Assembly: GCA_025463305.1 (NCBI GenBank)
Contig: JAOBWK010000061.1
Coordinates: forward strand, 1-64,000
Reading direction: 5' to 3'
DNA length: 64,000 bases
Source of the DNA: Ilumatobacteraceae bacterium
GTDB lineage: Bacteria; Actinomycetota; Acidimicrobiia; Acidimicrobiales; Ilumatobacteraceae
Shown here: positions 7,423 through 15,558 of the stretch, one piece after another
Numbering within the stretch: the stretch's first letter is position 1
How the letters are laid out: each line of letters opens with the position of its first letter
Program-made: the position numbers and the translations under genes
Notes under the pieces: model-generated
What the model was told of the DNA's origin: nothing
The model's database searches: none
Seen by the model: only the letters and a program-made list of their open reading frames with translations

Positions 7423-10400
7423 AGGCGTGCTGGCCGTGGTGGGCGGCCCACATCTCGGCGTAGCGGCCGCCGTTGCGGACGAGGGTGTCGTGATCGCCGA
7501 TCTCGACGATGAGGCCGTCGGACAACACCACGATGCGGTCGGCGGTGCGCGCGGTCGGGAGGCGGTGGGCGACGAGCACGGTGGTGCGCTGCTCGGCCAC
7601 CGTGGCCATCGCGTCGCGCACCTTCGCCTCGGCGTTGAGGTCGAGGTTCGCGGTGGCCTCGTCGAGCAACAGGATGGCGGGGTCGACGAGCTGGGCCCGG
7701 GCGAGCGCGATCAGCTGGCGCTGGCCGGCTGACAGCGAGCGACCGCGCTCGGAGATCGCGGTGCGGTAGCCGTCGGGGAGGTCGGCGATGAAGTGGTGTG
7801 CGCCGACGGCGCGGGCCGCGGCCTCGACGGCGGCGTCCGGCGAGTCGGGGCGGCCATAGGCGATGTTGTCGCGCACCGTGCCGGTGAACAGGAACGGCTC
7901 CTGCGGTACGACGCCCAGCTGCTGGCGGTAGGCGGTGAGGTCGATCTGGGTGAGGTCGATGCCGTCGACGTAGACGTGGCCGCTGGTGGGGTCGTGGAAC
8001 CGGGCGAGCAGCTTGACGATGGTGGACTTGCCGGCACCGGTCTCGCCGACGAGCGCAACGGTCTCGCCCGGGGCGATGGTGAGGCTGACGCCGGCGAGCG
8101 CCTCGGCGCCACCGTTGCCGTAGGCGAGGTGCACGTCGCGCAGCTCGATCGAGCCGCGCACCCGACCCGGCACGATGGGGTGATCGGGTGGTGGCGTGCG
8201 CGACGGCGTGGTGAGCAGCTCGGTGATCTTCGCCGTCGACGCGCTGGCCTGCTGCCACGTGTCGAACACCTGCGACAGCTGCTGGATCGGTGAGAAGAAC
8301 AGGTTCAGGTAGAGCACGAACGCGATCACGACCGCTGGTGTGGTGCGCCCGTCGGACACGAGCGAGACGCCGGCCGCGAGCACCGCGACGCCGCCGATGT
8401 CGGACAGCAGGCCGACGCCGGGGAAGTAGATCGCGAGCAGCCGCTGGGCCTTGAGCCGGGCCTCGAGGTAGGTGCCGCTCGATGCGCGGAACTTGGTGGT
8501 GTTGCGGCCCTGACGGCCGTAGGCCTGGGTGACGCGCACGCCCGACAGGTTCTCCTGCAGGTTGGCGTTGACCGTGGCGATCGCCTCGCGGGCCATGCGG
8601 TACGCCTTCGAGGAGCGGTGCTGGTACCACCACGTCGCGGCGATGAGCACGGGCAGCACCGACGCCGCAGCGAGCGCGAGCGGTGGCGAGAGGATGACGA
8701 GGAACACGGCGACGCCGATGCAGGTCGCCAGCCCGACGACGGCGTTGACCAGGCCGCTCTGCACCAGCGACGACAGCGCATCGACGTCGGTGGTCATGCG
8801 GGTCATCACCCGGCCGTCGAGCTCGCTGTCGTAGTAGTCGAGCGACAGCCGCTGCAGGTGGCTGAAGATGCGCACGCGCAGGGCGAGCAGCATCCGTTCG
8901 GCGGTGCGCCCGGTGACGTAGCTGCCGGCCCACGTCGCGAACCAGTCGACGGCGGTGACGAAGCCGAACGCGATCGACGTGACCCACAGGACGTGCGTGG
9001 AGCTCTTGGAGACGCCGTCGTCGATGCCGTGCCGGATGAGGACCGGGCCGAGCACCGTGAGGAACGCGTCGAGGGCGACGAAGAACAGGCCGATGCCGAG
9101 CCACTTCCGCCACGGGCGCACGAAGCGGAGCACGCGGAACGGCTCCGGTGGCTCCTCGGCCGCAGCGGCGAGGTCGACATCGGGCTCGTCGTCGGCCGGC
9201 GGCAGTTTGGCCAGCGCGGCGAGCAGCTGCGGCGTGGCGGCGAGGTTGGCGCCGAAGTTGCCGCCGCCCGGCGCACCGGTGTTGGCCTTGGTGGTCACGA
9301 TCTTGGCGACGATCGCGCCCTCGTCGTCGACCGCCGGCCACGCCGACGGGGTGATGCCGCCGATGGGTGTCGGATCGTCGTCGACGGTGAGCTCGCCGGT
9401 CTCGTCGCCGAGCAGGGCACGGTAGGTGGCGTTGCGGGCGAGCAGCTCGTCGTGGGTGCCCTCGTCGACGATGCGGCCGCCGTCGAGCACGACGACGCGA
9501 TCGGCGAGGCGCACGGTGGAGGCGCGGTGGGCGACGAGCAGCGTGGTGCGACCCTCCATCACGTCGTTCAGCGCGGCGTGGATGGCCTCCTCGGTGGTGG
9601 TGTCGACGGCCGAGGTGGCGTCGTCGAGCACGAGGATGCGCGGGTTGCTGACGACGGCCCGGGCGAGGGCGATGCGCTGGCGCTGCCCGCCGCTGAGCGT
9701 CAGCCCGCGCTCGCCGACCACGGTCTCGAAGCCCTGCGGCAGCGCGTCGATGAACCCCTCGGCGCCGGCCACCCGCGCCGCGGCGCGGACCTGCTCGGCG
9801 GTGGCATTGGGCCGGCCGTAGGCGATGTTCTCGTGGACGGTGTCGGAGAAGAGGAACGCTTCCTCGAACACCACACCCACCTGGTGGCGCAGGGACTCGA
9901 GCGTGACGTCGCGCACGTCGACACCGTCGATGCGGATCGCCCCGGACTGCACGTCGTAGAAGCGCGGCAGCAACGCGGTCACCGTCGACTTGCCGGAGCC
10001 GCTGCCGCCGACGAGCGCCACCACTTCGCCGGCGCGCACGGTGAGGTCGAAGCCGTCGAGCGCGTGCTCGGTCGTGGTGTAGCCGAACGTGACGTGATCG
10101 AAGGTCAGCTCGCCCGGACCGTCGATGAGCTCGGTGGCACCGGGGCGATCGACGACCTCGGCGTTGACGTCGAGGATCTCGAGCACCCGCTCGCTGCCGG
10201 CGCGGGCCTGCTGGGCAGCGGCGACGACGAGCGCCATCATCCGGATCGGGGCGACGAGCTGCACGAGGTACGACGAGAACGCCAGGAACGTGCCGAGGCT
10301 GAGGTGGCCGCGCATCGCCAGCCAGCCGCCGAGGGCGAGCACGCCGACCTGCGCGAACGCCGGGATCGCGGCGAGTGCCGAGGTGGCCCGGGCCTGCAGC

Positions 10401-11167
10401 CGCACCAGCCGGACGCGGGAACGGTAGAGCGACGTCGACGTGACGCCGAGGCGGTCGATCTCGCGGGCTTCGGCGCCGAACCCCTTGACGATGCGCACGC
10501 CGGTGACGGCTTCGTCGACCACGCCGGCCACCTCGCCGGCGCGTTGCTGGGCCTCCCACGTCGCCGGGAAGACCGTGGTGCGCAGCTTGATCGCCGTGAA
10601 CCCCATCATCGGCAGGGTGACGAGCATGATCAGCGTCAGCATCGGCGACAGGATCACCATCGCGATGATGGCGATCAGCACGAGGATGATGTTGCCGAGC
10701 ATGATCGGCAGGAAGGCCAGCAGCTGCTGGATCAGCCCGAGGTCGCTCGATGCGCGGGACACGAGCTGCCCGGTGCGCAGCCGATCGTGACCGGCGAAGT
10801 CGAGCCGCATCAGCCGATCGAAGATGGCGGTGCGGAGATCGTGCTGCACGCCGAGGCTGACGCGACCTCCGACCCAGCGGCGGACGAACGCGAGGCCGAA
10901 CGTGATGAGCGACAGCACGCCGAGCAGGATCAGCCACGGCGCGACGGACCGGGTGTGGTGGACGATGCCGTCGTCGACGATCACCTTCTGCACCACGGGG
11001 CCGATGCCGTTCGCGGCCTGGCCGACGATGGAGGCCGCGAGCGCGAGGTAGACGTCGCGCTTGTGCTCGGCCAGGAAGGGCCACAGCCGCCGGATCCAGC
11101 CGCCCTCCGCCGCCGGCTCGACCCGCTTGCCCGTCTCGTGCAGACGGGAGCTCAGCGGACGCGACAC
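7421..11167 (-). CDS. Fused type-IV ABC exporter with two TMD-NBD halves
   Basis: The 1,248-residue protein joins two complete ABC exporter halves. Half 1 has a transmembrane domain (about 30-320) and a nucleotide-binding domain with Walker A GGSGSGKST and signature LSGGQRQR. Half 2 follows a linker of about 90 residues with a second membrane domain, Walker A GETGAGKST and signature LSAGQRQL. Walker B of half 1 reads VLDDATS, with Asp replacing the catalytic Glu, while half 2 has LLDEATA, so one ATP site is predicted to be degenerate as in asymmetric exporters. The substrate could be lipid, peptide or drug. The GTG start follows a -10 box by 6 nt. It lies 29 nt downstream of the sulfatase, so it may also be read from that operon. 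Confidence 0.9.
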   Translation of the reverse strand: MSRPLSSRLHETGKRVEPAAEGGWIRRLWPFLAEHKRDVYLALAASIVGQAANGIGPVVQKVIVDDGIVHHTRSVAPWLILLGVLSLITFGLAFVRRWVGGRVSLGVQHDLRTAIFDRLMRLDFAGHDRLRTGQLVSRASSDLGLIQQLLAFLPIMLGNIILVLIAIIAMVILSPMLTLIMLVTLPMMGFTAIKLRTTVFPATWEAQQRAGEVAGVVDEAVTGVRIVKGFGAEAREIDRLGVTSTSLYRSRVRLVRLQARATSALAAIPAFAQVGVLALGGWLAMRGHLSLGTFLAFSSYLVQLVAPIRMMALVVAAAQQARAGSERVLEILDVNAEVVDRPGATELIDGPGELTFDHVTFGYTTTEHALDGFDLTVRAGEVVALVGGSGSGKSTVTALLPRFYDVQSGAIRIDGVDVRDVTLESLRHQVGVVFEEAFLFSDTVHENIAYGRPNATAEQVRAAARVAGAEGFIDALPQGFETVVGERGLTLSGGQRQRIALARAVVSNPRILVLDDATSAVDTTTEEAIHAALNDVMEGRTTLLVAHRASTVRLADRVVVLDGGRIVDEGTHDELLARNATYRALLGDETGELTVDDDPTPIGGITPSAWPAVDDEGAIVAKIVTTKANTGAPGGGNFGANLAATPQLLAALAKLPPADDEPDVDLAAAAEEPPEPFRVLRFVRPWRKWLGIGLFFVALDAFLTVLGPVLIRHGIDDGVSKSSTHVLWVTSIAFGFVTAVDWFATWAGSYVTGRTAERMLLALRVRIFSHLQRLSLDYYDSELDGRVMTRMTTDVDALSSLVQSGLVNAVVGLATCIGVAVFLVILSPPLALAAASVLPVLIAATWWYQHRSSKAYRMAREAIATVNANLQENLSGVRVTQAYGRQGRNTTKFRASSGTYLEARLKAQRLLAIYFPGVGLLSDIGGVAVLAAGVSLVSDGRTTPAVVIAFVLYLNLFFSPIQQLSQVFDTWQQASASTAKITELLTTPSRTPPPDHPIVPGRVRGSIELRDVHLAYGNGGAEALAGVSLTIAPGETVALVGETGAGKSTIVKLLARFHDPTSGHVYVDGIDLTQIDLTAYRQQLGVVPQEPFLFTGTVRDNIAYGRPDSPDAAVEAAARAVGAHHFIADLPDGYRTAISERGRSLSAGQRQLIALARAQLVDPAILLLDEATANLDLNAEAKVRDAMATVAEQRTTVLVAHRLPTARTADRIVVLSDGLIVEIGDHDTLVRNGGRYAEMWAAHHGQHA

Positions 11168-11173
11168 ATTGTT

Positions 11174-11179
11174 AGGTTA
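11174..11179 (-). promoter_or_regulatory. -10 box upstream of the ABC exporter
   Basis: On the minus strand TAACCT ends 6 nt before the GTG at 11167. It overlaps the space after the sulfatase stop and would allow separate, leaderless expression of the exporter. Confidence 0.5.
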
Positions 11180-11196
11180 TCGAACTACCGACCCGC

Positions 11197-12768
11197 TCAC
11201 ACAGGCGCGACGAGCGTCAGGCGCGGCGCTCGAACGGGCGGTTGGCTGTCCCAGAGGTCGGCGACGAGATCGCTGCGCATCGCCGCCGCCGCGGGATCGT
11301 CCCAGCGGTTGACCTGCTGCAGCGGATCGTCGACCAGGTCGTACAGCTCGCCCTCCGTGCCGTCGTGCACGTAGCCGGGTCGGTACGCGCTGCAGACCCA
11401 GCCGTCGCGGGTGATCGTGCGCACGTGCACGGCCACGCCGAACAGCTCGCTGTCCCACTCGGTGAGCACCTTGTCGAAGCCACGCGCGTCGGCATCGACG
11501 TCGTCGACCGGCAGCGGCTTGCCCTGCATCCACTCGTTGGGCACCAGCCCGGCGATGGTGCAGAACGTGGGCGCGAGGTCGACCAGGCCGACCGGCTTCG
11601 ACACGACGCCGGGTGCGACGCCGGCGTTGGGGGCCGGACGCCAGACGAGGGGCAACCGCATCAACCCGTCGACGTGGTACGGGCCCTTGAACATCAGCCC
11701 GAAGTCGCCCTGCAGCTCGCCGTGGTCGGTGGTGAAGATGACGTCGACGTCGTCGGTCCAGCCCTTTGCGGCGATGGCGGCCATCACCCGGCCGAGCGCC
11801 TCGTCGATCAGCTCGCACTCGATGGCGTTGACGGCGTGGATCTCACGGATCTGATCGGGCGTCAGCGTCTTCGGCACCCAGTGCTTCGGCGCCTCGTAGT
11901 TGGAGACGAGCGAGCCGTCGTACCACATCGTCCAATGGCGCGGCTTGGCGGCGAGGATGCGCTCGCGCTCGGCCTCGCTCGTCGGGTACCCGGCCGGCAG
12001 CTCGACATCGCGCCAGTCGATGCGACCCAGCTCCGCCGCCGGCGGGTCCCACGGATGGTGCGGATCGGGGAAGCTCATCCAGCAGAACCAGTCGTCGTCG
12101 GCGGCCAGCGAATCGAGCCACGAGATCGTCCGATCGGCCACCCAGTCGGTGTGGTACCACTCCTTCGGGACCTGGTTGACGTGGACCTGCGGCGCGCCGG
12201 TGTCGCCACCGCCGGCGGCATTGACCTCGAACGTGGGGTCGAGCACCGGGTAGAACCCACCGATGACCTCGGGATGGTTCACTGCGAGCCAGCGCGAGTA
12301 GTGCAGCTGGCCCGACGGGCTGTGCGTCGCGAACTCGAGGTGGTCGAAGCCGCGGTGCGGACCGGTCGTGCCGTCGGACCACGGTTGATCGAGCTGGGTC
12401 TCGGTGCCGAGCCGGGCGAGGCGGTTCTCGGTGAACTTCGCGAACGGATCGAGGAACGGCTCGAAGTGTGGCTTGCCGACGAGCGCCGTGCGGTAGCCGG
12501 CGCGGTGCAGTTCGGCCGCCACCGATGGGGCATCGACGGGCAGCGGAACGCCGTTCATCCACACGCCGTGGGTGCTGGGGTGCTGTCCGGTGAGCATGGT
12601 GGAGCGTGAGGGCATGCACACCACGCTCTGCGGCACGGCCCGCTCGTAGCGCACGCCACTGGCTGCAAGCGCGTCGATGACGGGAGTGCGCGCCAGCGTG
12701 CCGCCATTGCAGCCGAGCGTGTCGTAGCGCTGCTGGTCGGTGGTGACGAAGAGGATCTTGCGGCCCAT
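11197..12768 (-). CDS. Sulfatase (arylsulfatase/choline-sulfatase-like)
   Basis: The 523-residue enzyme belongs to the alkaline-phosphatase superfamily. The N-terminal metal site FVTTDQQRYDTLGCNG is followed by the formylglycine motif CMPSRSTMLTG (Cys at about residue 51), which needs oxidation of the Cys by a formylglycine-generating enzyme. The second metal site appears as FTTDHGELQGD near residue 350. No signal peptide is visible, so the enzyme looks cytoplasmic. Its ATG overlaps the stop of the upstream SRPBCC gene (TGATG), indicating coupled translation with the dehalogenase operon. The substrate is unknown; hydrolysis of an organosulfate ester is expected from the family. Confidence 0.88.
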   Translation of the reverse strand: MGRKILFVTTDQQRYDTLGCNGGTLARTPVIDALAASGVRYERAVPQSVVCMPSRSTMLTGQHPSTHGVWMNGVPLPVDAPSVAAELHRAGYRTALVGKPHFEPFLDPFAKFTENRLARLGTETQLDQPWSDGTTGPHRGFDHLEFATHSPSGQLHYSRWLAVNHPEVIGGFYPVLDPTFEVNAAGGGDTGAPQVHVNQVPKEWYHTDWVADRTISWLDSLAADDDWFCWMSFPDPHHPWDPPAAELGRIDWRDVELPAGYPTSEAERERILAAKPRHWTMWYDGSLVSNYEAPKHWVPKTLTPDQIREIHAVNAIECELIDEALGRVMAAIAAKGWTDDVDVIFTTDHGELQGDFGLMFKGPYHVDGLMRLPLVWRPAPNAGVAPGVVSKPVGLVDLAPTFCTIAGLVPNEWMQGKPLPVDDVDADARGFDKVLTEWDSELFGVAVHVRTITRDGWVCSAYRPGYVHDGTEGELYDLVDDPLQQVNRWDDPAAAAMRSDLVADLWDSQPPVRAPRLTLVAPV

Positions 12769-13226
12769 CAGTGCACCGCCACCTTCGTGGCCGACTGATC
12801 CATCGCAAGGGCGGCGGCGGCGTCAAGTGCCGGGCCGGCGCCGGCGTTGAACTGCCGCTGCAGCTCCTCCAGCGCACCGGACGTCGCGCCACCGATGACG
12901 AGCGCCATCACATCGGGGACGGCGTCGGTGGAATAGATGCAGATGCAACGACCGTCGTCGAGGTCGATCGCGTCGAACGTGGCGAGGTGGCTGCGGAACA
13001 ACGGCGTGTCGATGCGGTACTGCAGGCGGTGCAGCAGCCGGTCATTGGTGATGATCTCCTCCGGCATCGGGATGCCCGTGCCCGTGGTGACCATCCGCAC
13101 CGTGCCGTCGAACGTGCAGTCGACGATGCCCGGGAACCAGTGGTGGATCAGGCCCGGCGAGCCGACGACGCGCCAGATCTCGTCGGCCGTGGCATCGATG
13201 ACGATCTCGCGGCGGAGGCTGCCCAT
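12768..13226 (-). CDS. SRPBCC (START/Bet v 1-like) family protein
   Basis: This 152-residue protein has the typical SRPBCC opening LRREIVIDATADEIWRVVGSP, then HHWFPGIVDC and a closing long helix MALVIGGATSGALEELQRQF. Such domains bind hydrophobic ligands or serve as polyketide cyclase-like enzymes. It is locked between the dehalogenase and the sulfatase by one-base TGATG overlaps at both ends, so the three proteins are probably made in fixed ratio and act on related substrates. No catalytic residue can be assigned. Confidence 0.8.
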   Translation of the reverse strand: MGSLRREIVIDATADEIWRVVGSPGLIHHWFPGIVDCTFDGTVRMVTTGTGIPMPEEIITNDRLLHRLQYRIDTPLFRSHLATFDAIDLDDGRCICIYSTDAVPDVMALVIGGATSGALEELQRQFNAGAGPALDAAAALAMDQSATKVAVH

Positions 13227-14146
13227 CAGTGCGTGCTCGCGATGAAGTCGTTGACGATCGCGGCGAGCTCCGGGCCCTTGTCCTCCTGGAGGAAGTGGCT
13301 CGCGCCTTCGATCGTGACGTGCGGCTGGCCGTTCGTGCCGGGCACGCGGCGAAGGAACACCCGCTCGCCGCCCTTGGTGATCGGGTCGCCGTCGCTGAAC
13401 GTGAGCAGGAACGGCTTCTCGAACGCGTCGAGCACCCGCCATGCCGCCTGGTTGACGGCAGCGGCCGGATCGTCGGGCCCAGTGGGGACGAGCGACGGCA
13501 TGATCCGCGAGCCGACCTTGTAGGTCTCGTCCGGGAACGGCGCGTCGTAGGCGGCGAGCACGCCCGGCGGCAGATCGGTGGCGCAACCACCGTTGATGAT
13601 CTGGCTGATGACGAAGCCGGGCGACTCCTTCGAGAACTTCTGCCATGCCATGAAGGCCTCGCTCAGCGGACGTTCGCCGTCGGGCATCCCACCGTTGCCG
13701 ATGACGACGCGGGCGAACCGCTCGGGCTGGGCCGCGACGAGGCGGAGCCCGACGAGGCTCCCCCAGTCCTGGCCGAAGAACGTGATGTCGTGCAGATCGA
13801 GCGCGTCGAACAGCGCGGCGCTCATCCAGTCGACGTGGCGCTGGTAGGAGTAGTCGGTGGTGGCGGCCGGCTTGTCGCTGCGCCCGAAGCCGACGAGGTC
13901 GGGCACGATGCAACGATGCCCGGCGGCCACGAGCGTGGGGATCATGTGCCGGTAGAGGTACGACCACGTCGGCTCGCCGTGCATCAGCAGCACGGGCGCC
14001 GCATCGGCCGTGCCGACGTCGAGGTAGTGCACGCGCAGCGTCGACGGACCGTCGGGGTCGCCGCTGGGGATCTCGACGTAGTGCGGCTCGTACGGGAAGT
14101 CGGGGAGATCGGTGAACCGGTCGTCGGGCGTGCGCAGGACCTGCAT
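13226..14146 (-). CDS. Haloalkane dehalogenase, subfamily I-like
   Basis: The 306-residue alpha/beta hydrolase carries HGEPTWSYLYRHM at residue 56 and the nucleophile elbow FGQDWGS with Asp127 followed by Trp128, the usual halide-stabilising tryptophan. The catalytic His is in GASHFLQED near residue 284. An aspartate nucleophile with Trp after it distinguishes dehalogenases from serine esterases, and HGEPTW matches the DhlA/DhmA group. It would replace a halogen on an alkyl chain with hydroxyl. It is the first gene of a three- or four-gene operon with SRPBCC, sulfatase and perhaps the ABC exporter. Substrate range is unknown; epoxide hydrolases share the Asp nucleophile and remain an alternative. 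Confidence 0.82.
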   Translation of the reverse strand: MQVLRTPDDRFTDLPDFPYEPHYVEIPSGDPDGPSTLRVHYLDVGTADAAPVLLMHGEPTWSYLYRHMIPTLVAAGHRCIVPDLVGFGRSDKPAATTDYSYQRHVDWMSAALFDALDLHDITFFGQDWGSLVGLRLVAAQPERFARVVIGNGGMPDGERPLSEAFMAWQKFSKESPGFVISQIINGGCATDLPPGVLAAYDAPFPDETYKVGSRIMPSLVPTGPDDPAAAVNQAAWRVLDAFEKPFLLTFSDGDPITKGGERVFLRRVPGTNGQPHVTIEGASHFLQEDKGPELAAIVNDFIASTH

Positions 14147-14233
14147 GCCCGTATCGAATCAGATTTGCGAGCATCTCACGCATTACCCGACAGGTAATCG
14201 CCTGCCCGACCGGCGGAGCGCACAGTGGATCGC

Positions 14234-14644
14234 ATGAACGACACCGCAACCACCGACCCGACCACGATCACCACCCCGGGCATCACCGAGACCATCGACA
14301 CCTACCTCGCGGCCTACAACGAGCGCGACGCCGCCCGCCGGGTTGCCCTCATCGAGCAGGCCTTTGCTCCCGACGCCGAGCTGTTCGATCCCCCGATCGA
14401 GGGCGCCGGGTACACGGGCATCGACGAGATGTTCGCCACCGTGCAGGGCATGTTCGCCGAGCACAAGTTCCGCCGCTCGACCGGCGTCGACACCCACCAC
14501 GGCATCGCCCGCTACGGCTGGGAGCTCGTCGCCGCCGACGGCACCGTCGCCCTCGCGGGCATGGACGTCGCGGTCGCCGGCAGTGACGGCAAGCTGACCC
14601 GCGTGGCCGGCTTCTTCGGGGACCTGCCGGCCCTGGATGCCTGA
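14234..14644 (+). CDS. SnoaL-like / NTF2-fold protein
   Basis: The 136-residue protein has the NTF2-like pattern: a long first helix TIDTYLAAYNERDAARRVAL, then a pocket segment APDAELFDPP, a turn GYTGIDEMFATV and closing strands ARYGWELVAADGTVALAGMD. Family members are cyclases, isomerases or ligand-binding proteins. The ATG at 14234 is chosen because CACAGT, a weak -10, ends 7 nt before it; a GTG at 14225 is also in frame. It lies back-to-back with the dehalogenase operon, and the XRE regulator follows 40 nt after its stop. Function not determined. Confidence 0.72.
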   Translation: MNDTATTDPTTITTPGITETIDTYLAAYNERDAARRVALIEQAFAPDAELFDPPIEGAGYTGIDEMFATVQGMFAEHKFRRSTGVDTHHGIARYGWELVAADGTVALAGMDVAVAGSDGKLTRVAGFFGDLPALDA

Positions 14645-14672
14645 TGCTCGGACCCGTCCCCGAACGGATGGC

Positions 14673-14678
14673 TACCGT
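14673..14678 (+). promoter_or_regulatory. -10 box for a leaderless GTG-start mRNA
   Basis: TACCGT ends 6 nt before the GTG at 14685 with no ribosome-binding site between. This supports GTG 14685 over an in-frame upstream start at 14637, which would place the box inside the gene. Confidence 0.5.
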
Positions 14679-14684
14679 GGGCAC

Positions 14685-15503
14685 GTGACCACCGCCCGGA
14701 CCGGCCATGACCGCACCGGCCACGGCGGTGCCGGCCCCCTGCTCAAGGAGTGGCGGGGCCGGCGACGGCGCAGCCAGCTCGACCTCGCGGTCGAGGCGGG
14801 CGTGTCGACCAAGCACCTCAGCTTCGTCGAGACCGGCCGGGCCAGGCCGAGCCGCGAGCTGCTGCTGACACTCGCCCGCCACCTCGACGTGCCCTTGCGC
14901 GATCGCAACTCGCTGCTGCTCGCCGCCGGCTACGCACCCAGGTACCACGAGACGCAGATGGACGATCCGATCTCCGAGCACGTGCGCTCGTCGCTCCAGC
15001 GCCTGCTGGCGACGCACGATCCGTATCCCGGGCTCGTGCTCGACCGGCAGTGGAACATCGTGATGGTCAACGAGGGCGCGAACCGACTCGTCGCCGGCAT
15101 TCCTGCGCACGTGGAGCTGCCCCGACCGAACGTGTTCCGGATCAGCCTCCATCCCGACGGCGCAGCCGCGAACACCCTCAACTTCGCCGAGTGGGGCGGC
15201 TACATGCTCGATCAGCTGCACCGCCTCGTGTCGGCGACGCACGATCCGACGTTGATCGAGCTCGAGCGCGAGGTGCTCGCCTACCCGAACGTGATGGCGC
15301 TCGACCGCGGCGCGATCGGTGCCGCCGACGAGCCGCAGCTGCTCGTGCCCTGCCGGCTGCGGGTGGGCGGCGTCGAGCTCTCCCTGTTCACGATGCTGAC
15401 CACGTTCGGCACCCCGAGCGACATCACGCTCGACGAGCTCGCGGTCGAGCTCTTCTTCCCCGCCGACGCGGCCACCGAGGCCGCCCTGCGTCGCGTCCCG
15501 TAG
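14685..15503 (+). CDS. XRE-family regulator with MmyB-like ligand domain
   Basis: The 272-residue protein has an N-terminal helix-turn-helix (about residues 20-75: LLKEWRGRRRRSQLDLAVEAGVS, TKHLSFVETGRARPSREL). Behind it lies a C-terminal MmyB-like PAS-type domain marked by PGLVLDRQWNIVMVNEGANRLV at about 120. MmyB-type regulators bind fatty-acid-like ligands in streptomycetes. It could regulate the aldehyde dehydrogenase that follows 55 nt downstream from its own promoter, or the preceding SnoaL gene. The ligand is unknown. Confidence 0.85.
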   Translation: MTTARTGHDRTGHGGAGPLLKEWRGRRRRSQLDLAVEAGVSTKHLSFVETGRARPSRELLLTLARHLDVPLRDRNSLLLAAGYAPRYHETQMDDPISEHVRSSLQRLLATHDPYPGLVLDRQWNIVMVNEGANRLVAGIPAHVELPRPNVFRISLHPDGAAANTLNFAEWGGYMLDQLHRLVSATHDPTLIELEREVLAYPNVMALDRGAIGAADEPQLLVPCRLRVGGVELSLFTMLTTFGTPSDITLDELAVELFFPADAATEAALRRVP

Positions 15504-15545
15504 CGGTCGCCCGACACCTCCCATGACGGGTCGACAGCCAGTCGG

Positions 15546-15551
15546 TAAAGT
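15546..15551 (+). promoter_or_regulatory. -10 box for a leaderless mRNA
   Basis: TAAAGT is followed by 7 nt and then the ATG at 15559. This favours 15559 over the in-frame ATG at 15523. Confidence 0.6.
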
Positions 15552-15558
15552 CGCACGA

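Noticed and set aside
7137..11084. Alternative minus-strand frame of 1,315 codons across the exporter
   Set aside because: Arg/His/Pro-rich, no motifs; it is out of frame with the intact transporter.
8618..11374. Long plus-strand ORF (918 codons) opposite the ABC exporter
   Set aside because: Composition is a shadow of the high-GC minus-strand gene (Arg/Asp/Gly/His-rich, no domain), and the minus strand has complete ABC motifs.
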